This document shows positions 42,302 through 51,045 of a stretch of DNA of 64,000 bases, piece after piece. The stretch is taken from NCBI RefSeq assembly GCF_900102495.1, contig NZ_FMVQ01000001.1:372001-436000 (forward strand). Direction: 5' to 3'. Below the pieces are notes generated by a model. It saw nothing but the letters and a program-made list of their open reading frames with translations, searched no databases and was not told where the DNA came from. Each line of letters begins with the position of its first letter. The stretch's first letter is position 1. The position numbers and the translations under genes are program-made. Source of the stretch: Nitrosospira sp. Nl5 (GTDB lineage Bacteria; Pseudomonadota; Gammaproteobacteria; Burkholderiales; Nitrosomonadaceae).

Positions 42302-42781
42302 TTAATCGTGATCGGGCATGTCGCAGCCGGCAGCATAACGGGCGGCATTATCAGCGGTAGCGGGAATAATGTCGATTCCGACATTTTCCAAGCGTATTCG
42401 TGCCCCTACCTGATTGAAGATGGAGTCGCTTCCACTTGCTGAGATGTAAACCTTATAGCGACGATATCGGTCAGGCGACTCAGGATCATTTGTGTACCAG
42501 TTGTCCGGCGTGAATTTCTTGCTGGTCGCAAACCCTCCTTCATGCGCGAGGTTGTACACTACCTTGCATGCCTGCCAACCTGGCGGCGCGTCGAGATCTT
42601 TTGTTGCCGTGCAGGAACCGGCGTTCCATGCAACGTCGCATTCGATCGATTTCCACAGTATCAAACGCTCCTTCTGTATCGAACGCTCCTTTTGGGCTGA
42701 ACTCTTTTTCTGAGCAAAGGCAGTTACAGAGCCGACAGAAGTTAGAAAGATAACGACTAAGAGCAAGATATTGCGCAGCAT
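42302..42781 (-). CDS. Secreted protein of unknown function
   Basis: A 159-residue protein with a signal peptide (hydrophobic residues 5-20, cleavage after AFA). The mature part has four cysteines (IECDVAWNAGSC, GWQACKVV, AAGCDMP) and a segment GGFATSKKFTPDNWYTNDPESPDRYRRYKVYISASGSDS. Disulphides in the periplasm are likely. No family is recognised. The N-terminal repeat of SIQKERLI-like sequence is low complexity. Confidence 0.65.
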   Translation of the reverse strand: MLRNILLLVVIFLTSVGSVTAFAQKKSSAQKERSIQKERLILWKSIECDVAWNAGSCTATKDLDAPPGWQACKVVYNLAHEGGFATSKKFTPDNWYTNDPESPDRYRRYKVYISASGSDSIFNQVGARIRLENVGIDIIPATADNAARYAAGCDMPDHD

Positions 42782-43136
42782 ACGTATCTCCTTGTTAAGT
42801 TCGAATTTGTATAGAAATATACGCTATCGGTATGCATCAAATCTTCGGCAAATAGTCACAGGATTTAAGTGTCTTATGACGCCCGGTTTTTGGATCTAGA
42901 ATGGACCAATATAAATCTAATGACCTCGGCAGCAATTTTGATAAATTAAACTATTTTCCAGAAGCCGTCCATGAGCATACAAGCGCAAAGAGATATTTTC
43001 CGAAAACCGAAGGTGTTCGAACATGCTTCTGGCTCTGGAGGCAGTATCAAATTTCAGAGTTGTTAATCTCTGCTACAGGACTACCTCCAATCCAAGGAAA
43101 AACTGGGCGCGATGCGGGGTTTAGGCATTGTAAGCA
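42782..43136. other. 355-bp gap before tRNA-Val
   Basis: A 99-codon frame from 42901 runs into the tRNA and is not a gene. I see no other feature here. Confidence 0.5.
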
Positions 43137-43211
43137 TGGTGGGCGGTACTGGGATCGAACCAGTGGCTTCCACCGTGTGAAGGTGGCACTCTACCGCTGA
43201 GTTAACCGCCC
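43137..43211 (-). tRNA. tRNA-Val (anticodon CAC)
   Basis: The minus strand gives GGGCGGT at the 5' end pairing with ACCGCCC, discriminator A and an encoded CCA at 43137-43139. The anticodon loop TTCACAC presents CAC, reading GUG (Val). The T-loop is GGTTCGATCCC. Confidence 0.94.
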
Positions 43212-43392
43212 GCTGAGCTGGTTGAGGGTAACGCTCGGGGAGGCGCAATTAGAGCATGAATCCGCGCTTTCGGTCAACGCGCGGGCATCCTTAGAAAGCA
43301 CATAGCAATGTTAAGTCGCCAATGACTCAGCATTATCCCGTTGGCTCGCGTAAAATAGCACGCTTTCGCAATCGCCAACATCGGCATCGCTC

Positions 43393-44793
43393 ATGATCCG
43401 CACCCGTTTTGCTCCCAGCCCCACCGGTTATCTCCACATTGGCGGGGCACGCACCGCGCTGTTTTCCTGGGCTTATGCCCGCAGGCATGGCGGCAAATTC
43501 ATTCTGCGAATCGAGGACACTGACCTTGAACGTTCCACCGCACAATCCACGCAGGCGATACTCGACGGCATGGCCTGGCTGGGGCTGGATTATGACGAGG
43601 GGCCGTTTTACCAGATGCAGCGGCTGGCGCGTTATCACGAGGCGGCGGAGCAGTTGTTGCGCGCGGGCCGCGCATATTATTGCTACGCCAGCAGGGACGA
43701 GCTGGATACCATGCGCGAACAGCAGCGCGCGGCGGGACTGAAGCCACGATACGACGGGCGCTGGCGTGATTCCAAACAAACGCCGCCTACCGGGGTGAAA
43801 CCTGTGGTGCGCCTGAAGAATCCTCTGGAGGGAGCGGTCACGTTCAATGACCTGGTCAAGGGCGAGATTACCGTCGCCAACAGCGAACTCGACGACCTGG
43901 TGCTGCTGCGCGCCGATGGGGTTCCAACTTACAACTTCGGCGTGGTGATCGATGATCTGGATATGAACATCACCCACGTGATCCGGGGTGACGATCACGT
44001 CAACAACACGCCGCGCCAAATCAATATCCTCAAGGCGCTCGGCGCTCCATTGCCGCAATACGGCCATGTGCCGATGATTCTTGGGGCGGATGGCGAGCGG
44101 CTTTCCAAGCGCCATGGCGCGGTTTCCGTGGTGCAGTACCGTGATGATGGCTATCTGCCCGAGGCGCTGGTGAATTACCTGGCGCGGCTTGGCTGGTCGC
44201 ATGGCGACGACGAAATATTCAGTCGTGAACAGCTGGTCGAGTGGTTTGACTTGGCTTCTATTAACTGTTCGCCAGCGAAGTTCAACCCGGAGAAGCTGCA
44301 ATGGATCAACCAGCAGTATCTCAAGACCGCAGATAACGCGCGACTGGCGGAACTGGCAGCACCTTTTCTTGAAGCGGATGGCTGCAATACGACGGCCGGG
44401 CCAAGTCTGCCGGATCTGCCGGCGGTAGTGAATCTCCTGAAGGAGCGGGTTAACACAGTGGCGGAGCTGGCTGATGCTGCGGTATATTTTTTTCGTACGC
44501 TGGAACCTTCCGAAGAGCTTAAGGGGCAGTATTTCAATGCCGAGGCGAAACCCGTGCTGGTCAATCTGGTGGAACGGTTCGCCGTTATCGAATGGGAGAG
44601 TCACGCCATCCATGACGCCATTAAAACCGCCGCTAAGGCTCACGGCATGAAGCTGCCTAAAGTGGCGATGCCGCTGCGGGTGATGGTGACAGGCGAAGCA
44701 CAGACGCCGGCGATAAACGCGGTGCTGGAGTTGCTCGGCAGGGAAGAAACGATCAAGCGCATGAATGACCGGCTTGCCGGTTTTCCCGCCTGA
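43393..44793 (+). CDS. gltX: Glutamyl-tRNA synthetase
   Basis: A 466-residue class I synthetase. It starts MIRTRFAPSPTGYLHIGGAR, with the HIGH-type motif at about 15-18, and RLSKRHG in the GDGERLSKRHGAVSV region is the KMSKS loop. HVIRGDDHVNNTPRQ and the C-terminal anticodon-binding helices are intact. It is followed by tRNA-Ala and tRNA-Glu on the same strand. The long antisense frame through it is a codon-bias shadow. Confidence 0.97.
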   Translation: MIRTRFAPSPTGYLHIGGARTALFSWAYARRHGGKFILRIEDTDLERSTAQSTQAILDGMAWLGLDYDEGPFYQMQRLARYHEAAEQLLRAGRAYYCYASRDELDTMREQQRAAGLKPRYDGRWRDSKQTPPTGVKPVVRLKNPLEGAVTFNDLVKGEITVANSELDDLVLLRADGVPTYNFGVVIDDLDMNITHVIRGDDHVNNTPRQINILKALGAPLPQYGHVPMILGADGERLSKRHGAVSVVQYRDDGYLPEALVNYLARLGWSHGDDEIFSREQLVEWFDLASINCSPAKFNPEKLQWINQQYLKTADNARLAELAAPFLEADGCNTTAGPSLPDLPAVVNLLKERVNTVAELADAAVYFFRTLEPSEELKGQYFNAEAKPVLVNLVERFAVIEWESHAIHDAIKTAAKAHGMKLPKVAMPLRVMVTGEAQTPAINAVLELLGREETIKRMNDRLAGFPA

Positions 44794-44912
44794 CCCGGTT
44801 CATCGTTAACTTTGTTGGTCCTTGTTGACCTTCAAAGGCCGCCGCGACCGCTTTACGTTGACTGGAGCAGGGGGGCTCAGTATAATTCGCCTTCTTTTTG
44901 TCGGGGTATGCC

Positions 44913-44988
<76 letters not shown>

Positions 44989-45055
44989 GATTCCGGCAAT
45001 AGTCGTTGCAATGAAGCCGCAAATAGCTGTAAATCCGTTTCAAAAAAGTCCTTTA

Positions 45056-45131
45056 GTCCCCATCGTCTAGAGGCCTAGGACATCACCCTTTCACGGTGAG
45101 TACGGGGGTTCGAATCCCCCTGGGGACGCCA
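45056..45131 (+). tRNA. tRNA-Glu (anticodon TTC)
   Basis: GTCCCCA pairs with TGGGGAC, followed by G and an encoded CCA at 45129-45131. The anticodon loop CTTTCAC gives TTC. A decayed integrase gene begins 93 bases after its 3' end, so this tRNA probably served as an attachment site. Confidence 0.96.
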
Positions 45132-45223
45132 GTTCAGACTCAACTGCTTGATAAGAAAATATATTCAGGCAAATCAATAGGTTCAATTTTCAAGCGTATC
45201 GCTTAACTGTTACACTTGGGAGC

Positions 45224-45656
45224 ATGGACTTGCCTTCACAAATTTATGTATTTAACGCAACGGAACATACTGTTTCCATGAGGGCGTCCCTAAAGACCTC
45301 CTAAGCCTTTACCCTTCAAGACAGGTGATTTTCAGCCTTGAAGCTAAGGACCGGAAAGAAGCGGACAGGCTAGCTCGTGCTAAATCCGTAAAGCTCGATC
45401 AAGAGTTCCAACGACATCGTGCTCATCCAATCACCCACTCGGATGCTCAGTTATCGGACGAGGACATTGAGCACATATATGCGTTATGGATAGCGGAACG
45501 ATTGGAAGAGGAGAGGAAATCCGCATGGAGGGCTTAACGGATAGGGATTATCGAAAGTGGTCTGAATCGCTAAATATTGCAGATGCTGGCTCAAGATATG
45601 AACGTGCTAAAGGTGACACTGAAGGCATTGAAGGTTTATATCCTATCGTTTCATGA
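45224..45656 (+). pseudogene. Decayed N-terminus of a tyrosine integrase (DUF6538-type)
   Basis: Three successive frames encode MDLPSQIYVF, then RNGTYCFHEGVPKDLLSLYPS and VIFSLEAKDRKEADRLARAK, running on to ALWIAERLEEERKS, then RMEGLTDRDYRKWSESLNIAD. Together they reproduce the N-terminal arm-binding region of phage/island integrases, where 'sLkT-DrrEA-rlAr' is typical. Frameshifts near 45258 and 45530 break it, and the catalytic domain is missing. Its place just after tRNA-Glu marks a former integrated element. Confidence 0.78.
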
Positions 45657-45858
45657 AGACCGTGGCGCCGAGGACGTGCGGGCCACTCTTGATCCGTCGA
45701 AGCTACGGGTAATGCTCGCAGATATGTGCGCTCGTTATGATCCGGAGGATCAGGATCGGTTGGCACAGGCGCTGAGTTCGGAAAAATGCCCTCGAGAGGG
45801 GATAAGGCTTACTAGAGACTGGGGTGGCCCAACCCTTCATATAGCGGACCTTGAATAA
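45595..45858 (+). CDS. Small protein of unknown function downstream of the integrase relic
   Basis: A frame that overlaps the end of the integrase relic. From ATG 45595 it gives about 87 residues (MNVLKVTLKALKVYILSFHEDRG..., DPSKLRVMLADMCARYDPEDQDRLAQAL). There is no signal peptide. It may be a genuine cargo gene or a fortuitous frame. I do not recognise a family and no strong ribosome site precedes it. Confidence 0.35.
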   Translation, partial: DMNVLKVTLKALKVYILSFHEDRGAEDVRATLDPSKLRVMLADMCARYDPEDQDRLAQALSSEKCPREGIRLTRDWGGPTLHIADLE

Positions 45859-45950
45859 GCGATTTCGATAAGAGATCATTGCAATTCCCCACCCACCCTA
45901 TCCGGTGGGTTTTTGCTTTTTCTGGCCTGCCAATTTCGGTGGGCTTTTTT

Positions 45951-46217
45951 ATGGGCGCTCGTATTAGCTCTGGCTTTCGCTCTCGCATACACCACGATGC
46001 TCGCCGTAGCGTTGATTGGCCCGGTGGCGCACTAAATGTTCCTGGGTATAGAATTGCCGTCGCCGCGGTTATTGGCTTCGGCGGCGGCTGGGGCATTAAG
46101 GGCTGGAAGGACGGCGCGAGGTTGCCCTTGGCAGTAGCCGCAAAAGAGAAGGTCGAATCGCGCATGCGACCCTGGAAGTGGCAAACGCCACCTGCGCTAC
46201 CGATATCCCCTGATTAA
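45951..46217 (+). pseudogene. Possible phage membrane/lysis gene remnant
   Basis: The frame contains YRIAVAAVIGFGGGWGIKGWKDG, a membrane-helix-like segment of the kind that starts small Rz-like proteins, followed by AVAAKEKVES. One base out of frame the DNA encodes ATLEVANATCATDIP and stops, which resembles the coiled-coil start of Rz-type genes. Together they suggest a frameshifted spanin relic. Evidence is weak. Confidence 0.35.
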
Positions 46218-46364
46218 GTAACGACGCTTTCAAGAGCGTGGCCCGCATGCCGTAGCCCGCGTATGGGTAGGGAAGGGGGAGCGTCCACGCGGAGGAACTG
46301 TGTGAGGATCCGCAAGTCACACCTTCAAGAGGGTACGACACTCACCTCCTGAGGAGATTGAGAG

Positions 46365-46484
46365 ATGACAGACGAAGAGAAAAAGCAGCCAGAAGGCGGG
46401 AATTGGCCCGGGATGCTTGCAATCAGATTACTGATTTGGACTCTCATATTCAGCTTTTTGGGAGTTTTCCTGATGGGAAATTAG
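46365..46484 (+). CDS. 39-residue single-span membrane protein
   Basis: ATG 46365 follows GAGGAG at good spacing and opens MTDEEKKQPEGGNWPGMLAI, then a hydrophobic helix (RLLIWTLIFSFLGVFLMGN). The acidic/polar N-terminus and short single span fit a small phage or island membrane protein. It lies within the remnant next to tRNA-Glu. Function is unknown. Confidence 0.5.
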   Translation: MTDEEKKQPEGGNWPGMLAIRLLIWTLIFSFLGVFLMGN

Positions 46485-46677
46485 CTGGAGCGGGGTACAA
46501 AACAAAAACCCGCCGAAAGTGGATTACCAAATCTGTGTCAAACTCGGCTTCTATTTTGGAGGGCGGCGGTTAAACAGTATGTAGCAGTTGCGATTTAATC
46601 TGACAGTAGGTGCCAAAGGCACTGTTCACTTTTTCCCTCCCGCTCTTCAAGCCCGGCGGACCCGCCAGGCATGCCCG

Positions 46678-47166
46678 TCAAAACCAATACTGCATATGGT
46701 ACCCCCTTCTCCAGTGATACGGACTGCCATAGTAGCCGTCGGCGACTGGCCATAAGTAAATCGTTTCGGAAAAAAGCAAAGGCAACCGGACCGTATCCTC
46801 ATCTATCGTGCGTTCGATATCGCCCTTGATTGTTCCCGCAACCGTGATTTCCCTGCCTTCCACATAAATGGCTGGATCAAGAAATTTAGGGCTTTTAATG
46901 ACAAAACGCCCTTCGCTCCGCTCACGCAGGTCTGGACGGTGATAAAAGGTGAGGGGATAGGACAGTACCTGCAATAGAGTGAAGTTTTCTTCATTTTTTA
47001 CATCGACAATGACGCCGCCCCATCGAACAGACGTTCCCTCGTAAGTGTTCAGGTTCCGGCTTGCCAGGGTATAAGAAATGTCTGTCACGGGCACATCTTT
47101 GACTCTCTCGGGCAACCCGGAGCAAGCGCCCAATAGCAGGCAGATCAATGACAAATAGCGTTTCAT
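46678..47166 (-). CDS. Slp-family outer membrane lipoprotein
   Basis: A 162-residue lipoprotein starting at ATG 47166 after AGAGGAAAGCC; the longer frame begins at a TTG without a site. LLLGACSGLPE is the lipobox. GTSVRWGGVIVDVKNEENFTLLQVLSYPL and FLDPAIYVEGREITVAGTIKG match the Slp/YeaY starvation-inducible family. It should be anchored in the outer membrane. The C-terminus is Tyr/Trp rich (GYYGSPYHWRRGYH). Confidence 0.88.
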   Translation of the reverse strand: MKRYLSLICLLLGACSGLPERVKDVPVTDISYTLASRNLNTYEGTSVRWGGVIVDVKNEENFTLLQVLSYPLTFYHRPDLRERSEGRFVIKSPKFLDPAIYVEGREITVAGTIKGDIERTIDEDTVRLPLLFSETIYLWPVADGYYGSPYHWRRGYHMQYWF

Positions 47167-47397
47167 GGCTTTCCTCTTCAACTCTCGGATTGCGATGCCG
47201 GAGGAGCGCTTGTTTCGGTGTCAGCCTCAAAGAGCAGCATTGCTACCGGCAATGAGGTTAGGAAACCGGGACCAATAACCTGCCGGAGGTTAACGGGCAA
47301 ATGAGCGGCTTCAGAGTGAAGCCCGGAAGATGCCGAAAGGATGAATTATTGCTCTTTCCTTCCCTAGCTCCCCGATGTAGCACGAATCTGCGGCCCG

Positions 47398-47721
47398 TTA
47401 GCCCTCGTCAGGGTTAGGGGTGCCCCGGCTCGGCCGTTGATCGAAACGTCTGATTTGCCTTCTCTCGACCAGATGTGACGCACCCGAATGGCGTCCGATT
47501 CCCCTATCGAATTTGAGCAATTTTTCGAGAAGTTCATCCATGGATTTCCGGGCGGACTCCAGCATGGCATGCAGCTCAAGCAGATTTACACCGACGTGCC
47601 TGGCACACGAAGGGCAGGAGAGCTTCGGGCAATACTTCAGCCTGGAAATCGTCTCTTCAAACTTGTTGCCGCAAAAAGGACACCTGATCATGAGCGGCTC
47701 TGAATCAAAATCGAGTGCCAT
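47398..47721 (-). CDS. Zinc-ribbon protein
   Basis: A 107-residue protein. Two cysteine pairs, IRCPFCGNKFEE and LSCPSCARHVG, form a zinc ribbon in residues about 12-45, with another Cys in KYCPKLSC. A helical region follows (LLELHAMLESARKSMDELLEKLLKF), then a basic tail. It may be a small nucleic-acid- or protein-binding adaptor. No operon partner is evident. Confidence 0.7.
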   Translation of the reverse strand: MALDFDSEPLMIRCPFCGNKFEETISRLKYCPKLSCPSCARHVGVNLLELHAMLESARKSMDELLEKLLKFDRGIGRHSGASHLVERRQIRRFDQRPSRGTPNPDEG

Positions 47722-47931
47722 GGTGATCTCACTTGTGATCGAATTTATGTGGAGGCGCTACCTTAGCCTGCTTCCGGCCGGACTTCAACCAGCGACTGGG
47801 CGGAAACACAGCCATCCGCCACCAGTTTTTCATGGAACTGCGAAGGTCTGCCCGCGCAGGTTCCAGCGGGCGGACGCAAGCGTCGGCGTTGAACCCGCTT
47901 TTCCTCATTGAATCCAGCAAGAATCGTTACC

Positions 47932-48456
47932 TTATTTGGTAGAGGCTTCGCAAAATCCCGGACACTTGGCGCCTTCTTCCTGGGGATCGCATTTGTCCTT
48001 GGGGTCATCCACGCAAATCATGCCGCCGGGGCATGTGAGACCGTTAGGTCCGGCACACGGCCGTTTGACACCTGTTTCAGCTCCGGCTACGCAAAATCCA
48101 GGGCACTTGGCGCCATCCTTGGTGGGATCGCACTTGTCCGAGGTGTCATCCACACAGTTCATGCCGCCAGGACATAGCAGCCCGTTGGGTCCGGCGCAGG
48201 GCTGTTTGACGTCGCCCGTTGTCGTGCCGGCTACGCAAACTCCCATGCACTTGGCACCATCCTTCGTGGGATCACACTGGTCTGAAGGATCATCCACGCA
48301 TATTGTCCCGCCGGGACACGTCAGCATATTGGGCCCGCCGCAGGGGCGGTCTGACTTGTATGTGGTCTGGGCATGAACGCCAGCTGTCAAGCCAGCGGTT
48401 AAGATAAAGAGCGCCGCAAAGTGCGCAACCGCCCCTAAAATCGAATAAGGTTTCAT
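47932..48456 (-). CDS. Secreted protein with three tandem Cys-rich repeats
   Basis: A 174-residue protein from ATG 48456; the longer frame adds 21 residues before the signal peptide. After a signal peptide ending GVHAQ there are three tandem units of about 45 residues, each of the form C-x-GPN-x-L-x-CPGG-x2-CVDD-x2-D-x-CDP-x4-GAKC-x-G-x-C. Each unit has six or more cysteines, so an extracellular disulphide-rich (Kazal-like) fold is likely. The repeats are close enough at DNA level to recombine. Confidence 0.75.
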   Translation of the reverse strand: MKPYSILGAVAHFAALFILTAGLTAGVHAQTTYKSDRPCGGPNMLTCPGGTICVDDPSDQCDPTKDGAKCMGVCVAGTTTGDVKQPCAGPNGLLCPGGMNCVDDTSDKCDPTKDGAKCPGFCVAGAETGVKRPCAGPNGLTCPGGMICVDDPKDKCDPQEEGAKCPGFCEASTK

Positions 48457-48853
48457 ATGTAACTCCAGTGGATAAGGAAAGAAAAGGGGATTAGATATCT
48501 CATCCTTCTGCACGAACACCCTCTTGTTCTTCGTGCATGATTTTATTTTAGTGACTGAGAACTAGTGGTCTGTGCGGTGTCACACTAATGAAGAGTTTGA
48601 CTATATTGTCGGGACCAACACTCACGCAAGCCCGTTGATATGAAGACGTCATGTATTTTGCCAGGGAGGATCGGGAGGACAGGCTTCAGGGATACACCTC
48701 GCGGGGTTCTAATAGAATTGGGACATCTGGCGTTTACGGCCCGCTGAACAACGGCTGCACCGATAATTTTTATAGGGTTGGTTCCATGATGCGCAGACAG
48801 GTATTCCGGCTGGTATTTTCAGCGGGCGTCTTGTAAGATATTCGTGTGATCGC
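48457..48853. other. 397-bp gap without a supported gene
   Basis: This is the divergent region between the Cys-rich repeat protein and the HNH protein. A 61-codon frame from 48651 has no supporting signal. No repeat or RNA structure is seen. Confidence 0.45.
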
Positions 48854-49561
48854 ATGGCTTATTATGTTAAGGGCATTACCAGAATGAATGATGACTGGAG
48901 TGACGAAGAGCTGAAAGCTTTGGTCGAAGCTTATATCGAGATGCAACGCAACGAGCGGGCAGGCCAGATTTTCACAAAAAATCCGTACTACAAGAATCTG
49001 GCGCAGACGTTTGGCCGAAGCGAAAAGATATATGAAAATAGCATGCGGAATATTTCGTATGTGCTCTCGCTCATGGGGCGAAGCTGGCTGACGGGTCTCA
49101 AGCCGGAAAAAGCGATTGATGCCGGTGTTGCAGGCAGGATCGAGAAATTAGTGGGGGAGATTGAGCGACAAAGGACGTTGCCCATTGCCGCTTTCGAGAT
49201 TGCGGTGCGTGAGAAAGCCAAGGAAGAAAACCTTGCCGTGCCGGGCGGGAATCCCTATCCCAAATCGAGGCGTGTGCCGGTTACGCAATTTCGACGAAAC
49301 GCCGCAGTAAAGGCATGGGTTTTACAGCAAGCCGCCGGAATTTGCGAAAGCTGCGAGAAGCCCGCACCCTTTAACGGCGCAGATGGCACACCTTATCTTG
49401 AATTGCATTATGTCCGGCAATTGGCGGAGGGCGGGCCTGACACGGTGTCCAATGCGGTTGCCCTGTGCCCTAATTGCCATCGGGAAATACATTATGGTGC
49501 CAGCGCCCAGGCATTGCTCGCATGGCTCTATGATAATGTGGCCAGATTGATCCGGGTGTAA
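48854..49561 (+). CDS. HNH-endonuclease-like protein
   Basis: A 235-residue protein. The C-terminal third has C164-x2-C167, LELHYV, N200 in VSNAVALCPNC and C205-x2-C208-H-R-E-I-H, the HNH (McrA-like) zinc arrangement. The conserved second His of 'VHH' is Tyr186 here. The N-terminal two thirds (LKALVEAYIEM, KNLAQTFGRSEKIYENSMRNISYVLSLMG) is helical and may recognise DNA. It stands alone, with no methyltransferase nearby. Confidence 0.8.
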   Translation: MAYYVKGITRMNDDWSDEELKALVEAYIEMQRNERAGQIFTKNPYYKNLAQTFGRSEKIYENSMRNISYVLSLMGRSWLTGLKPEKAIDAGVAGRIEKLVGEIERQRTLPIAAFEIAVREKAKEENLAVPGGNPYPKSRRVPVTQFRRNAAVKAWVLQQAAGICESCEKPAPFNGADGTPYLELHYVRQLAEGGPDTVSNAVALCPNCHREIHYGASAQALLAWLYDNVARLIRV

Positions 49562-49644
49562 CGCCGTAACCGCGGGGATGCCGTAAGCAGGGGCGAGCGG
49601 TTGTATTCGACTTTTATCGGCTGATGGGATTGATAACGCCATGC

Positions 49645-49676
49645 GGCGCAATGCGCTTCGCTTATTGTCGCCCTAC
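49645..49676. repeat. Dispersed 32-bp repeat, copy 2
   Basis: It matches the copy at 21589-21620 at all but two positions and lies in the gap before a VOC gene. The core is GCAATGCGCTTCGCTTATTG. Confidence 0.6.
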
Positions 49677-49731
49677 ACTTGGGTTGGGTAAGGTAGAGTT
49701 CTTCAGGTCGGCTTAACCAGGGAGACATTTT

Positions 49732-50109
49732 ATGACGATCACGCTTAATCATACTATTGTGCCTGCGCACGACAAGGTCGAATCGGCCAGGTTTTATTCA
49801 AGGATATTCGGTTTCAAATATGTCGGCGAGTTTTCCCGATTTATTGTAGTGAAAGTAAACGATACGCTTTCTCTGGATTTCGATACCAACGACAAATACG
49901 AGACCCATCACTACGCGTTTAAAGTGCCGGAACAGGAGTTCGATGAGATTTTCGAGCGCTTGAAAGCGGAGAATATCAAGTATGGCAGCGGTCCCTTCGA
50001 ACCGGAGAATATGCGTATCAATCATAACGACGGCGGGCGGGGCGTCTATTTCCGCGATCCCGGCGGCCATCTCCTGGAAATGCTGACCGTTGACTATAAG
50101 ATGCCCTGA
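49732..50109 (+). CDS. VOC-superfamily protein (glyoxalase-like)
   Basis: A 125-residue protein starting after CCAGGGAGACATTTT. ITLNHTIVPAHDKVESARFYSRIFGFKYVG and GRGVYFRDPGGHLLEMLTVDY give the paired beta-alpha-beta-beta-beta units of VOC proteins, with H7, the mid-protein HHYAF and E115 as likely metal ligands. The reaction is unknown. It is unlinked to other genes. Confidence 0.87.
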   Translation: MTITLNHTIVPAHDKVESARFYSRIFGFKYVGEFSRFIVVKVNDTLSLDFDTNDKYETHHYAFKVPEQEFDEIFERLKAENIKYGSGPFEPENMRINHNDGGRGVYFRDPGGHLLEMLTVDYKMP

Positions 50110-50406
50110 ACGATATATCAGCTGACGTTCGGACAACAGTTAGTACTCATACAGTAGCGGCAGTACGATGAGTGGCGCCAAGTGCAATCTGCCCTTCGTC
50201 CTTGCTTCATTTCATAAATCCGCTGTTACTTCGTGAGCCTATAACCATTTACAAAAAGTGGTTTTCGTGCTAGAAATAATCGTGTCAGCCCGCGAAAGTT
50301 TGCATATCTGCGGCAGCCGGGGCTGTAAAGCATAATGCAAGGCTGCCGAGCTACGGACGACGCTGGTTGCGCGTATTCCACTTTGCGCATGACCGAGGAG
50401 GTTCAT

Positions 50407-50664
50407 ATGAAAGCCATACATCCAGTGCTTCTTTCCTTACTGATTGCTGCCAGTTTCTCTTCCCCCGCGGGAGCCGGAGAGCCTAATGTCGCAGTTTTTG
50501 GAAATGAGCACTCTAAAGGTAAAATCGATAAGAGTCATACGGGCGGCAATTCGGCGGCAATGCCGAGTGGGGAGTGCCCCCCGAAATCGGCGCATGAAAA
50601 AAATGCGCAGCATACCGGATCACAGCATACCGATGCACAACATACCGGAGTGCTAACAGAGTGA
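50407..50664 (+). CDS. Small secreted His-rich repeat protein
   Basis: An 85-residue protein from ATG 50407 after GAGGAGGTTCAT. A signal peptide (cleavage near GAGEP) precedes a mature part ending in a His-rich tract (NAQHTGSQHTDAQHTGVLTE), three units of QHT separated by four residues. His-rich secreted peptides may bind metals. The gene is followed by a strong terminator. Confidence 0.6.
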   Translation: MKAIHPVLLSLLIAASFSSPAGAGEPNVAVFGNEHSKGKIDKSHTGGNSAAMPSGECPPKSAHEKNAQHTGSQHTDAQHTGVLTE

Positions 50665-50712
50665 CGCAGTCATTCATATTCGTGGCAATTCAATAACCGG
50701 TTTTGTGGCAGT

Positions 50713-50754
50713 GCGCCCTTGCATCCGCCATCCGGTGCATGGGCGCTTTTTTTT
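50713..50754 (+). terminator. Rho-independent terminator
   Basis: GCGCCCTTGCAT and GTGCATGGGCGC form a GC-rich stem followed directly by eight T residues. It ends the transcript of the small secreted gene. Confidence 0.85.
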
Positions 50755-50756
50755 AA

Positions 50757-50811
50757 CCAGATAATCCATTAGGGCGGGTAGGCTCGCAGAGCCGACTAAT
50801 GGATTATCTGG
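50757..50811. repeat. Long perfect palindrome with 16-bp arms
   Basis: CCAGATAATCCATTAG at 50757-50772 is the exact inverse of 50796-50811. A second short inverted pair lies in the loop (GGCTC/GAGCC). It follows the terminator directly and has no T-run of its own. Confidence 0.8.
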
Positions 50812-51045
50812 ATTTATGCCTCATCCAATCTTATTCCATCTCATCCAGCAGTAATCTCGACAGGGAGTTCGCTTTCGTATAAGGTTCATCTCCAGCAAAT
50901 CCGAGAATCTCGAACCAATACGGGAAGAGTGCGGGGGTGTATTGCGCCATGACACCCGTGTCGCTGCGCGCACGATACGGTGTGTGGAATACCTGGATGT
51001 ATTGCCGCGTTTCAGGAAAACAATGTGTTCCGATTGGAAATCTTT
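50812..51045. other. 234-bp intergenic stretch
   Basis: Region upstream of the MepS-like gene. The overlapping frames are not supported and no promoter stands out. Confidence 0.35.

Noticed and set aside
42901-43200. 99-codon ORF that runs into tRNA-Val
   Set aside because: Its last third is the tRNA gene; no ribosome site or domain.
43333-44643. 436-codon antisense ORF over gltX
   Set aside because: It lies almost wholly opposite a clearly conserved gltX and has no ribosome site or recognisable domain; it reflects codon bias.
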